A stretch of DNA of 64,000 nt, from positions 62,001-126,000 of the forward strand of contig NZ_ANFX01000032.1 in the NCBI RefSeq assembly GCF_000331285.1, in the 5' to 3' direction. Under the pieces are notes generated by a model. It had not been told where the DNA came from. It saw only the letters and a program-made list of their open reading frames with translations, and searched no databases. Shown here one piece after another: positions 8,913 through 17,559 of this stretch (position 1 is the stretch's first letter; every line of letters starts with the position of its first letter). The stretch is from Porphyrobacter sp. AAP82 (GTDB lineage: Bacteria; Pseudomonadota; Alphaproteobacteria; Sphingomonadales; Sphingomonadaceae). The position numbers and the translations under genes are program-made.

Positions 8913-9556
8913 ATGATGGCAACCACGGTCGAAGAGGGGTTCGCGCGCATCCGCAGCTGGGCAGAGGCCAATTTTCCGGCGCTGCTTGAGGGGCTCAATC
9001 CGGGCTCACCGAAGCAGAAATAGACGACGCAACCGACATTGCGGCCTCGGAACAGCTCAAGCAGCTCTACGCCCTCGCGAACGGCGAAAGCAGGAAGGGC
9101 ATCGGCTTCTTCTTCGGGCTGCGTTTCATGCCTATCGATGAATTGGCAAGAATAGCGCAAATGTGGCGCGACATCGCGAACGCCGATCTGGAGTCAGCCG
9201 AAGACGGCGAATTCCACAGTTCCGACCCCGAAGGAGCCATCGCCGCCAAGTACATCAATCCGGGGTGGATCGCTTTCGCCGACGATTTCGGCGGCAACCA
9301 CCTGTCGGTGGATACGGCTCCCGGCCCGGCAGGCACGGCGGGCCAAGTCATCAATTCCGGCCGGGACGAGGAGCGCAAGCGCCTGATCGCGGGCAGTCTT
9401 GCATCGTTTCTCGGCTGGATGGCGGATGCGCTGGAGCAAGGCAATTGCTCCATTAATGCGACCGGGAAGGCCGATCTGCCTTATGAATTCCTGCTTGCTG
9501 AGCCGCCAAACAATCACTTCCTCGATGCCGTGCAGAAGATGAATCTGCCGGTCTGA
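8913..9556 (+). pseudogene. SMI1/KNR4 (SUKH)-like gene with a one-base frameshift
   Basis: Translation from ATG 8913 (or 8916) gives a SUKH-like opening with the SWAEANFPALLEGLNPG segment and then stops at 9021-9023. The other frame continues from 9005 with LTEAEIDDA and runs to 9556, with family-typical segments LYALANGESR and GIGFFFGLRFM. Inserting one base in CCGGGCTCACC (near 9001-9010) would restore PGLTEAEI, the expected family motif, and give about 213 residues. SUKH proteins are often immunity proteins to secreted toxins; none is visible nearby. The gene starts two bases after smc. A sequencing error or a genuine inactivation would both explain it. Confidence 0.75.
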
Positions 9557-9562
9557 GCAAGG

Positions 9563-9994
9563 CTAAGCCTCCAGCGCCGCCGCCAGCTTCGCACGCACCG
9601 CTTTCAGCCCGGCGATCACCTCGGCCATGTCCGGCACCTCGGCGACCGCGATGCGCACGCCCGGCGCCGCGTCGGGATCGGCGCCGGCGCGGCGGTCGCC
9701 CGAGCGGCGGTCTTCCTTGCGGCGGTCGAGCGGCGACTTGGCGGCCGCGCGCAGCACCGCCTCGGCGCCCTTCAGCGTATAGCCCTCGCGGTTCACCAGC
9801 CGGTCGATGGTCTGGACCAGTTCGACATCGGCGGGGCGGTAGTAGCGCCGCCCGCCGCTGCGCTTCAGCGGCTTCAATAGCGGGAACTGCGCCTCCCAGT
9901 ACCGCAGAACATGGGGCCGGATGTCCAGCGCCTCGCTGACTTCGCCGATGGTGCGCAGCGCACCCTCGTCCTTGCCGTCATCGAAACCGGTCAT
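9563..9994 (-). CDS. MerR-family transcriptional regulator downstream of ihfA
   Basis: 143 residues. The winged helix-turn-helix is seen at about 14-75: TIGEVSEALDI, then VLRYWEAQFP and the SGGRRYYRPADVELV wing typical of MerR proteins. The middle is a charged linker (DRRKEDRRSGDRR) and the C-terminus a short helix rather than a metal- or drug-binding domain, so no ligand can be assigned. It follows ihfA by 20 bases on the same strand, an arrangement seen across alphaproteobacteria. Its stop is six bases from the convergent SUKH-like gene. Confidence 0.9.
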   Translation of the reverse strand: MTGFDDGKDEGALRTIGEVSEALDIRPHVLRYWEAQFPLLKPLKRSGGRRYYRPADVELVQTIDRLVNREGYTLKGAEAVLRAAAKSPLDRRKEDRRSGDRRAGADPDAAPGVRIAVAEVPDMAEVIAGLKAVRAKLAAALEA

Positions 9995-10014
9995 CTGGCC
10001 TCACCTTCCTTGCG

Positions 10015-10314
10015 TTACCCCTTGGCGATGCGTTCCTTGAGCAGCTGGCTGGCACGGAAGGTCATCACCCGGCGCGGCGTGATCGGCACTTCGATCCCGG
10101 TCTTGGGATTGCGGCCGATCCGTTCATTCTTGTCGCGCAGCACGAAGCTGCCGAAGCCCGAAATCTTGACGTTTTCACCCTTGGCGAGCGCATCGCTCAT
10201 CTTGGCGAGGATCGCCTCGACCAGATCAAGCGATTCCGCGCGGCTGAAACCCATCTTGCGATTGATGGTCTCAGCCAGATCGGCGCGGGTCAAAGTGCCA
10301 ACCGAACGCATCAT
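10015..10314 (-). CDS. ihfA: Integration host factor subunit alpha
   Basis: A 99-residue DNABII protein. It shows the core [21 protein letters not shown] with the intercalating proline in the beta-arm and the C-terminal [13 protein letters not shown] bends DNA sharply and acts at promoters and replication origins as an alpha/beta heterodimer. The RIGRNPKTG arm and the [10 protein letters not shown] start favour IHF-alpha over HU. Ribosome site AAGGAGA lies seven bases before the ATG at 10314; a second ATG at 10311 is less likely. A terminator separates it from fabH and a promoter-like sequence lies at 10357-10384. Confidence 0.93.
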   Translation of the reverse strand: MMRSVGTLTRADLAETINRKMGFSRAESLDLVEAILAKMSDALAKGENVKISGFGSFVLRDKNERIGRNPKTGIEVPITPRRVMTFRASQLLKERIAKG

Positions 10315-10356
10315 GCGAATTCTCCTTCGCGGTGCGACCCGAACAAAGGTGACAGG

Positions 10357-10384
10357 TGTTTACGATTTTCGGGCGCGATTGCAA
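10357..10384 (-). promoter_or_regulatory. Putative sigma-70 promoter of ihfA
   Basis: On the minus strand TTGCAA (10384-10379) and TAAACA (10362-10357) are separated by 16 bases, about 43 bases before the ihfA start. The -35 hexamer and spacing match the better rpmF promoter in this window. The -10 hexamer is only a fair match, so this is a tentative call. Confidence 0.35.
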
Positions 10385-10432
10385 AGCGATGCGTTGCGGA
10401 TTGTTGTGTTAACGACAATTGACCTAACAAAA

Positions 10433-10458
10433 GTGAGAGGCGCGGCGCCTGCGCCTCA
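10433..10458 (-). terminator. Intrinsic terminator of the rpmF-plsX-fabH transcript
   Basis: Read on the minus strand, GAGGCGC, a 7-base loop and GCGCCTC form a stem followed by TCACTTTTG. The 5' arm overlaps the fabH stop codon. The same stem opening, TGAGGCGCAGGCGCC, recurs at the end of the transaldolase-like gene at 25.4 kb. Confidence 0.65.
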
Positions 10459-11421
10459 CATGCGGATGAGGCTTGCCCCCCAGGTAAAGCCGCCGCCCAT
10501 CGCTTCCAGCATCACCAGATCGCCCGGTTTGATCCGCCCGTCCTTGCGCGCGACATCGAGCGCGAGCGGCACCGAGGCGGCCGAGGTGTTGGCGTGATCC
10601 TGCACCGTCACCACCACCTTCTCCGGCGCAAGACCGAGCTTCCTTGCGGTCGCATCGAGGATCCGCGCATTGGCCTGGTGGGGCACGACCCAGTCGATCT
10701 CGCTCACCAAAACTCCTGTATCCTCAAGCACTTCCTTGAGGACATCGGCAAGGTTGACGACCGCGTGGCGGAACACTTCGGGCCCGCGCATCCGCACATG
10801 GCCGACGGTCTGCGTGCTCGAAGGCCCGCCGTCGACATAAAGGAGATCATGCTGGTCGCCATCGGCGTGAAGCTTGGTGCCGAGGATGCCGACCCCGTCG
10901 TTCGCGCCCGAAGGCGCCTCGAGCACCACCGCGCCCGCGCCGTCGCCGAACAGCACGCAGGTGGTGCGATCCTCCCAGTCAAGGATGCGGCTGAAAGTCT
11001 CCGCCCCGATCACCAGGGCACGGCTCGCCATGCCGGTCCTGAGCAGCGAATCGGCCGTGGCCAGCGCATAGAGAAAGCCCGAGCACACCGCCGCCACATC
11101 GAAGGCGATCCCGCCCTGGCACCCCAGCGCCGCCTGCACCTTGGTGGCGGTGGCGGGGAAGGTGTTGTCGGGCGTGGCGGTGGCGAGCACGATGAGGCCG
11201 ATGCTCGATGCCTCGATCCCGGCATCGTCCAGCGCGGCGCGCGCGGCGGCGATGGCGAGGCTGGCGGTGGTCTCGCCCTCGCCCGCGATGTGACGCTGGC
11301 GGATGCCGGTGCGCGCGACGATCCATTCGTCCGAGGTGTCGACCGATTCGGCGAGCTCGGCATTCGTCACCACCCGGCGGGGCAGCGCCGAGCCGGTGCC
11401 AAGCACGCGCGAGCCGCTCAC
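10456..11421 (-). CDS. fabH: 3-oxoacyl-[ACP] synthase III
   Basis: Starts fatty acid synthesis by condensing acetyl-CoA with malonyl-ACP. From GTG 11421 the protein is 321 residues and begins [13 protein letters not shown], as FabH proteins do. The catalytic triad is visible: Cys113 in [11 protein letters not shown], His in VPHQANARI and Asn in [13 protein letters not shown] at 11436 that overlaps the plsX stop is an alternative start; AAGGGG lies close upstream of the GTG. It is directly downstream of plsX, linking phospholipid and fatty acid initiation in one operon. Confidence 0.95.
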   Translation of the reverse strand: MSGSRVLGTGSALPRRVVTNAELAESVDTSDEWIVARTGIRQRHIAGEGETTASLAIAAARAALDDAGIEASSIGLIVLATATPDNTFPATATKVQAALGCQGGIAFDVAAVCSGFLYALATADSLLRTGMASRALVIGAETFSRILDWEDRTTCVLFGDGAGAVVLEAPSGANDGVGILGTKLHADGDQHDLLYVDGGPSSTQTVGHVRMRGPEVFRHAVVNLADVLKEVLEDTGVLVSEIDWVVPHQANARILDATARKLGLAPEKVVVTVQDHANTSAASVPLALDVARKDGRIKPGDLVMLEAMGGGFTWGASLIRM

Positions 11422-11432
11422 AGACCCCTTGT

Positions 11433-12518
11433 TCAAGCTGGCGCCTCGCTGTCCTTGGGGGCCGTGCTGGGAACGTGCTTGCGCAGCGCTTCCTCGCCCA
11501 GTTGCGCAAGGTCCTGCGCGATCCGTTCGGTGAGCTTGTTCTCGAGCAGGCGCGCCGTCACCGCAACGGCATGGGCGACGCCCTTGGCATTGGCGCTGCC
11601 GTGGCTCTTCACCACCACGCCGTTGAGACCGAGGAACACCGCACCATTGTGGTTGTTGGGATCGAGGTGGTGCTTCAAGAGCTCGGTTGCCGGGCGCGAG
11701 ACCAGGAAGCCGATCTTCGAACGCAGCGACGAGGTGAAGGCCTGCCGCAGCAGATCGGTGACGAACCGCGCCGAGCCCTCGATCGCCTTCAGCGCGATAT
11801 TGCCCGAAAAACCGTCGGTGACGACCACATGGGTTTCGCCGCGGTTGATCTTGTCGCTTTCGACAAAGCCGTCGAACTGCATCGCCAGCCCGACTTCGGC
11901 GCTCGCCGCGGTCAGCATCGCGGCGGCATCGCGCAGTTCCTCGGTGCCCTTGATTTCTTCGGTGCCGATGTTGAGCAGGCGCACGACCGGCCGCTCGAAA
12001 CCGTTGACGATCCGCGAATAGGCCGCGCCCATCACCGCATACTGGACGAGGTTGCGGGCATCGGCTTCGGTATTGGCGCCAAGATCGAGCATCACCACGT
12101 CATGCGCCTGGAGCGTCGGCATGATGGCGGCAAGCGCGGGGCGATCGATCCCGGGCATGGTCCTGAGGGCGAGCTTGCTCATCGCCATCAGCGCGCCGGT
12201 GTTGCCCGCGCTGACCGCGGCGCCGGCATCGCCGGTCTTCACGGCATTGACGGCCAGACCCATCGAGGTGGTCTTGGCGCGGCGGATCGCCTTGCTGGGC
12301 AGCTCGTCCCCGCCGACCACATCGTCGCAATGGAGGATTTCGGAGGCCGCGCGCAGGTTCGGGTGGTTGTCGAGCGCGGCTTCGATGCGCGCCTGATCCC
12401 CCACCAGCAGAAACTTGAACTTGTCGTGATCGCGGCGAGCGAGCGCGGCGCCTTCAACCATGACGCGCACGCCTTCATCGCCGCCCATCGCATCGACCGC
12501 GATACGGGGCAGGCTCAT
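11433..12518 (-). CDS. plsX: Phosphate acyltransferase PlsX
   Basis: Converts acyl-ACP to acyl-phosphate for phosphatidic acid synthesis. 361 residues, with the N-terminal [14 protein letters not shown] motif that defines the family, the GNTGALM and [15 protein letters not shown] segments, and the [13 protein letters not shown] [14 protein letters not shown] motif. The C-terminus is about 20 residues longer than in many homologues. The ATG at 12518 has GGAGAAA ahead of it. It lies 36 bases after rpmF and its stop overlaps the possible TTG start of fabH. Confidence 0.95.
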   Translation of the reverse strand: MSLPRIAVDAMGGDEGVRVMVEGAALARRDHDKFKFLLVGDQARIEAALDNHPNLRAASEILHCDDVVGGDELPSKAIRRAKTTSMGLAVNAVKTGDAGAAVSAGNTGALMAMSKLALRTMPGIDRPALAAIMPTLQAHDVVMLDLGANTEADARNLVQYAVMGAAYSRIVNGFERPVVRLLNIGTEEIKGTEELRDAAAMLTAASAEVGLAMQFDGFVESDKINRGETHVVVTDGFSGNIALKAIEGSARFVTDLLRQAFTSSLRSKIGFLVSRPATELLKHHLDPNNHNGAVFLGLNGVVVKSHGSANAKGVAHAVAVTARLLENKLTERIAQDLAQLGEEALRKHVPSTAPKDSEAPA

Positions 12519-12554
12519 CGTGCTTTTCTCCGGTCTATCGTAAGCACCACCGGC

Positions 12555-12731
12555 TTAGCCGACGGCGACGACCTGACGCCCGTTGTAATGGCCGCAGTGG
12601 CCGCAGATGTTGTGCGGACGCTTCAATTCGCCGCAATTCGAGCATTCGTGGAACGCCTCGACCTTGAGGGCATCGTGCGAACGACGCATGCCGCGACGGG
12701 AAGGCGATACTTTTCTCTTGGGGACAGCCAT
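12555..12731 (-). CDS. rpmF: 50S ribosomal protein L32
   Basis: A 58-residue protein starting [20 protein letters not shown], with the zinc ribbon Cys30-x2-Cys33 and Cys43-x2-Cys46 ([20 protein letters not shown]). L32 is a component of the large ribosomal subunit. This is the zinc-binding C+ form. It heads the rpmF-plsX-fabH operon, an order conserved in many proteobacteria. A good sigma-70 promoter lies about 155 bases upstream, leaving a long leader. Confidence 0.97.
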   Translation of the reverse strand: MAVPKRKVSPSRRGMRRSHDALKVEAFHECSNCGELKRPHNICGHCGHYNGRQVVAVG

Positions 12732-12886
12732 GGCGGCACCATTTCCTCAAATTACTGACGTGCGCCGCCCATTCATCCGGCTGCGCCTGCGATTCTCGAA
12801 GGCCGCCCTTACGGCAAGGAGGGCTACCGCACAAGCACGAGGCTTTGCGGGGCATTCCTTGGCCAGCAGCGGCGGGGAGCGGCGCG

Positions 12887-12914
12887 CTATAGCGAAAAAT
12901 TCGCGCGTTGCAAG
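12887..12914 (-). promoter_or_regulatory. Putative sigma-70 promoter of the rpmF operon
   Basis: Minus-strand TTGCAA (12914-12909), a 16-base spacer with an A/T-rich run, and TATAGC (12892-12887) make the best promoter match seen in the window. It predicts a leader of about 150 bases before rpmF. Confidence 0.55.
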
Positions 12915-12965
12915 CAGCGTGGATGGGCCCTAGCAAGGCGGCCTGTTTCAGAGGGGATTTCATCC

Positions 12966-13361
12966 ATGATCATGCTTCCCGTGACCCTCGCCGCGGCTGC
13001 GGCGGCGGCGGTGCTCAACATCTGGCTCGGCATCCGCATCGGGGCGCTGCGCACGGCGCTCAAGATCAGCGTCGGCGACGGCGGGAGCGAGGCGTTGCAG
13101 CGCCGGATGCGCGCGCAGCTCAACTATGTCGAGAACACCGGCTTCGTGCTGGTGCTGATTGCGGCGATCGAACTGGCCGGCAAGGGCAGCTGGTGGCTCG
13201 GGCTGGTCGCGCTCGCCTATTTCGTCGGGCGCGTCGCGCACGGCATTGGCATGGACGGCGGCAAGGCGCAGGTCGGGCGGATGATCGGCACGATCGTCAC
13301 CATGCTCACCCAGATCGGCCTCGCGATTGTGGCGGCACTGGTGGCGGCGGGGGCGATGTAG
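12966..13361 (+). CDS. MAPEG-family membrane protein
   Basis: 131 residues with about four hydrophobic helices. The family signature is clear: RRMRAQLNYVENTGFVLVL, with the Glu/Asn of helix 2, and the downstream RVAHGIGMDGG. MAPEG proteins include microsomal glutathione transferases and eicosanoid enzymes; bacterial members mostly lack an assigned substrate. AGGGG is found about ten bases before the ATG. It stands alone on the plus strand between rpmF and a convergent metallo-hydrolase. Confidence 0.9.
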   Translation: MIMLPVTLAAAAAAAVLNIWLGIRIGALRTALKISVGDGGSEALQRRMRAQLNYVENTGFVLVLIAAIELAGKGSWWLGLVALAYFVGRVAHGIGMDGGKAQVGRMIGTIVTMLTQIGLAIVAALVAAGAM

Positions 13362-13381
13362 GCCCTCCTCGAGGGGCACCG

Positions 13382-14053
13382 TCAGCTCAGGATATAATCG
13401 CTCACGAAGGCATTGGTCTTGCGCTCGCGGCCGAAGGTGCTGGTAAGGCCATGGCCGGGGATGAACATCACGTCCTCGCCGAGCGGCCAGAGGCGCTGGG
13501 TGATGGAATCGATCAGGTCCTGGTGATTGCCGCGCGGGAAGTCCGTGCGGCCGATCGAGCCCTGGAACAGCACATCGCCGACGATGGCAAAGCGGCTGGG
13601 TTCGTGGAAGAACACCACATGGCCCGGCGTGTGGCCCGGGCAGTGGATCACATCGAGCGTCAACTCGCCCACCGTCACCGTGTCGCCGTGCTGGAGCCAG
13701 CGGGTGGGCGTGAAGCTCTTGGCGACCATCCCCCAGCGCGGGCCGTCGTCATCCAATTGGTCGATCCAGAAGCGGTCATCCTCGTGCGGGCCTTCGATGG
13801 GCAGGCCCAGTTCCTCGGCCAGCATCCCGGTCTGCCCGCAATGGTCCAAGTGCCCGTGGGTGACGAGCAGCTTTTCGAGGCTAACACCGGCCTTGGCGAC
13901 GCCATCCTTGAGCTTGTCCAAGTCTCCGCCCGGATCGACCAGCGCGCCCTTCATCGTCCTGGTGCACCAAATCAGCGAGCAGTTCTGTTGCAGCGGCGTC
14001 ACGGGGATGATCGCGGCGCGCATGGGGGGGAGGGGTTTGGGGGTGTCGGTCAT
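13382..14053 (-). CDS. MBL-fold metallo-hydrolase (glyoxalase II-like, YcbL type)
   Basis: 223 residues from ATG 14053. The zinc-binding motif is His66-Gly-His68-Leu-Asp70-His71, followed by CPGHTPGH, VGDVLFQGSIGRTD and the C-terminal PGHG. The opening MRAAIIPVTPLQQNCSLIW is the one found in YcbL/GloB2-type thioesterases that hydrolyse lactoylglutathione or related thioesters. An ATG at 14071 is an alternative start. The exact substrate is inferred from family only. Confidence 0.92.
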   Translation of the reverse strand: MTDTPKPLPPMRAAIIPVTPLQQNCSLIWCTRTMKGALVDPGGDLDKLKDGVAKAGVSLEKLLVTHGHLDHCGQTGMLAEELGLPIEGPHEDDRFWIDQLDDDGPRWGMVAKSFTPTRWLQHGDTVTVGELTLDVIHCPGHTPGHVVFFHEPSRFAIVGDVLFQGSIGRTDFPRGNHQDLIDSITQRLWPLGEDVMFIPGHGLTSTFGRERKTNAFVSDYILS

Positions 14054-14099
14054 GGGAGCGGGACTGCTCATTTTGTCGGCGATACGCAACCGCGATTTT

Positions 14100-14393
14100 T
14101 CAGGATTGGCGCAGCACGGGTTCTTCCCACGGGCCGACGTCCAGTTCGATGGCAAGCGGCTCTGTGGGGACCAGATCAGCCTTCGACTTGAGCTCTGCCT
14201 GCAATCCGGCAACAGCATCGTCCCGGCGCGAATAGATGCCTGATGGCGGATAGTCGTTCATCCAGTAACCGCCACATTCCTCGTCGGGCTCGTTGATGGT
14301 CTCCGTGGCGAACTGGAAAAGGCCGTCCGAGCGCAAAAGCAGGCGTCCTCGGCGATTGCCTGCGATCAGCAACTCAGTGGCGGTGACGATCAT
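14100..14393 (-). CDS. Hypothetical 97-residue acidic protein
   Basis: Not recognised. It opens MIVTATELLIAGNRRGRLLLRSDGLFQF and holds a cluster of acidic and aromatic residues (NEPDEECGGYWMNDYPPSGIYSRRDD). No signal peptide or membrane segment is seen. It lies nine bases downstream of the S24 repressor gene on the opposite side from that gene's promoter, so the two could share a transcript. It has no close ribosome site that I can name. Domain-free small proteins of this kind are often immunity or regulatory proteins, but nothing here shows it. Confidence 0.6.
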   Translation of the reverse strand: MIVTATELLIAGNRRGRLLLRSDGLFQFATETINEPDEECGGYWMNDYPPSGIYSRRDDAVAGLQAELKSKADLVPTEPLAIELDVGPWEEPVLRQS

Positions 14394-14402
14394 GACGCGG
14401 GC

Positions 14403-15083
14403 CTAAACCCGCCCCCCCTTCCACACAACCCGGCCGATGATCTCGACCTCCTCGGCCGCCACCTCCACGGGCGGATAGGCGAAGTTCTGCGAGAGCAGCG
14501 CCACCCGCCCCGGCCCCGCACTCGCGACCCGCTTTACCATCAGCGTGTCGCCGAGGCGGACGACGTGGATCCCGTCACGAAAGGCGCGCGGCGCGCGGTC
14601 GACGAGGATTTCGTCGCCGTCGTTCAATAGCGGCTCCATCGAATCCCCTTCGACCCGGATCGCGGAAAGCTGCGCGCGCGCCAGGCCCTGTTCCTCGAGC
14701 CAGCGGCGCGAGAAGCGGAAGGCATCGAAAGCCGCCTCCCCGCCCGCGACGCGCCCGGGGCCTGCTGACGCGCCCAGATCGAGGCGCGGGACGTCGACCC
14801 ATTGTCCATCCTCGCGCGGGATGGGGGCGGTTACATAGGAATTTTCCTGCGTATCCCGCAATTCCTCCTCGCCCACGCCAAGAAAGCGGGCGAGTGTCGC
14901 GCGGTCCTGCTCCTCGAGCTTGCGGGGCGATCCTTTGCGAATGAATTGCTGAAGATAGGAGGGGTTCTTCCCGAGCAGATCGGACAGTGCGGCGAGGCTC
15001 ACCCCCCTCGCCTGCGACAATTCGAGGAGACGGATGCGGGGCCGATCGAGAATTTCGCGGGGGTTTTGGAGCAATTTCGTCAT
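14403..15083 (-). CDS. S24-family (LexA/CI-like) repressor-protease
   Basis: 226 residues in two parts. An N-terminal helix-turn-helix (about 16-60, with SLAALSDLLGKNPSYLQQFIRKG) is joined to a C-terminal S24 peptidase domain carrying Ser148 in VEGDSMEPLL and Lys184 in DTLMVKR. An Ala-Gly pair lies in the linker (about 107), where self-cleavage would take place. This is the design of phage CI and LexA-type repressors, though no prophage gene surrounds it. It is divergent from two small genes, with the inverted repeat TTTCCTA-N6-TAGGAAA in between, a likely operator. Confidence 0.9.
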   Translation of the reverse strand: MTKLLQNPREILDRPRIRLLELSQARGVSLAALSDLLGKNPSYLQQFIRKGSPRKLEEQDRATLARFLGVGEEELRDTQENSYVTAPIPREDGQWVDVPRLDLGASAGPGRVAGGEAAFDAFRFSRRWLEEQGLARAQLSAIRVEGDSMEPLLNDGDEILVDRAPRAFRDGIHVVRLGDTLMVKRVASAGPGRVALLSQNFAYPPVEVAAEEVEIIGRVVWKGGRV

Positions 15084-15106
15084 GCCCTCATCCTATGCGA
15101 AAGATT

Positions 15107-15126
15107 TTTCCTAGACAAGTAGGAAA
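15107..15126. promoter_or_regulatory. Operator-like inverted repeat TTTCCTA-N6-TAGGAAA
   Basis: A perfect 7-bp inverted repeat (15107-15113 and 15120-15126) 24 bases upstream of the S24 gene start. A further TCCTA half-site lies at 15091-15095, so the repressor could bind two adjacent sites and regulate itself and the divergent gene. Confidence 0.55.
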
Positions 15127-15150
15127 TGGAGTGAAACAAATCAGGAACAT

Positions 15151-15165
15151 CGGGCGAGTCGCCCG
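15151..15165. promoter_or_regulatory. Second palindrome CGGGCGA-G-TCGCCCG
   Basis: A perfect 7-bp inverted repeat around one central base, in the leader of the plus-strand gene at 15207. TCGCCC recurs at 15173-15178. It may be an RNA hairpin or a second protein-binding site. Confidence 0.4.
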
Positions 15166-15206
15166 GTGCGAATCGCCCAGATCAGCAATTTGAGGGACGC
15201 AAAACC

Positions 15207-15422
15207 ATGCTGCTACGGTCCATCGAAACCTTCCTCCGGGCACACGCCATGCCCGCCACCAAGTTCGGGCGGCTCGCTGCCCAGGATCCGCGCTTCGTGC
15301 TCGACCTGCGCATGGGCCGCGTCCCGCGCCACGACACCGAGATGCGCACTCGCGCCTGGATGCAGGGCTACGACGCCGGAACCGCCGATGCGGCGCTGGC
15401 CGAGAGCGAGGAGATGGCATGA
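15207..15422 (+). CDS. Small DNA-binding-like protein, function unknown
   Basis: 71 residues. The segment SIETFLRAHAMPATKFGRLAAQDPRFVLDLRMGRVPR resembles short proteins spread through Sphingomonadales and looks like a compact helix-turn-helix: FGRLAAQDP would be the turn and RMGRVPR a basic recognition part. No family name can be given with certainty. GAGGGA precedes the ATG. It is divergent from the S24 repressor and overlaps the next gene by four bases (ATGA), so the two form an operon that the repressor probably controls. Confidence 0.72.
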   Translation: MLLRSIETFLRAHAMPATKFGRLAAQDPRFVLDLRMGRVPRHDTEMRTRAWMQGYDAGTADAALAESEEMA

Positions 15423-15847
15423 TGCTCACCGAATGCTTCGGCGATCCCTTCGCCGACATCCACGGCGATCTCGCGCCGGTCGAGACCAAGGCCGCAGCCC
15501 TGCCGATCGGCGCGCCGGCCGCACTGCGCCCGCGCCGCACCCTGGCCGACAGGGTGCGCTCGGGCCTGATGGAGATCACCGCCGGAACGGGCACGGTGCT
15601 CGCCCACGAGGAAAAGGCCTGGGCCTCGATCACCTTCGCGGGCACCCGTCACGAGGTGGTCCTGGAATTCTGCGGCGGCGATGCCGTGGCGGCCGGAGAA
15701 GAGCTGATCGAGCGACTGCCCGATCACGAATTCGCCATTCCCCGCCAGCTGGTCGCCGATGCCGCGATCACCAAGGTCGACCACCGCTTCGGCGCGATGG
15801 AGCGGCTGGAAGTAACCTGCGTGCTGCTGCTGCTGGAGGAGGGGTGA
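15419..15847 (+). CDS. Hypothetical 142-residue protein, translationally coupled
   Basis: Not recognised. The first 50 residues are Ala/Pro-rich; then follow SGLMEITAGTGTVLAHEEKAWASITFAGTRHEV and an acidic middle (GEELIERLPDHEF), ending in a hydrophobic strand LEVTCVLLLLEEG. No signal peptide or membrane helix is visible. Its ATG overlaps the stop of the previous gene by four bases, a sign of coupled translation. Downstream is a strong bidirectional hairpin. Given the S24 repressor upstream, a stress-inducible role is conceivable but not shown. Confidence 0.75.
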   Translation: MMLTECFGDPFADIHGDLAPVETKAAALPIGAPAALRPRRTLADRVRSGLMEITAGTGTVLAHEEKAWASITFAGTRHEVVLEFCGGDAVAAGEELIERLPDHEFAIPRQLVADAAITKVDHRFGAMERLEVTCVLLLLEEG

Positions 15848-15957
15848 CCCTGACGCGCGGCCCGGTGGCGCAGTGCCCCGGGCCGCCAGCGGCCCGCAAG
15901 CGCGAACGCGCGCCCGCAGGTGCCCCGGAGCGAAGCGGAGGGAATAGCACCGAGGAC

Positions 15958-15977
15958 AAGGCCCCGGAGGGGGCCTT
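15958..15977. terminator. Bidirectional hairpin between convergent genes
   Basis: AAGGCCCC (15958-15965), loop GGAG and GGGGCCTT (15970-15977) form a perfect 8-bp stem directly downstream of the aldehyde dehydrogenase stop, read on either strand. A weaker hairpin, GGCCCGG/CCGGGCC, lies at 15859-15884. Neither has a long T-run, so termination is inferred from position and stem strength. Confidence 0.6.
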
Positions 15978-15981
15978 GCAA

Positions 15982-17421
<1,440 letters not shown>

Positions 17422-17446
17422 CGCTCGTCCTTCGCACCTCCTGACT

Positions 17447-17548
17447 GCGGGAGGGGGTGATCGGAGGCGCGTGGCTCCGATCACGGGTGGGAACGCAAGG
17501 GTGGTACGCTTCGCGTCCAGCCCTAACCCCTCCCGCAAGCGGGAGGGG
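17447..17548. repeat. Dispersed palindromic repeat, copy 1
   Basis: Intergenic element with three parts: GCGGGAGGGGG at 17447, a hairpin GTGATCGGAG/CTCCGATCAC (17457-17484), and the 10-bp-stem palindrome CCCCTCCCGC-AA-GCGGGAGGGG split over 17527-17548, preceded by CCTAA. The last part is identical at 43578-43599 and 58207-58228. It lies between the aldehyde dehydrogenase start and the ThDP enzyme stop. Confidence 0.75.
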
Positions 17549-17559
17549 AACGCTAGCGC

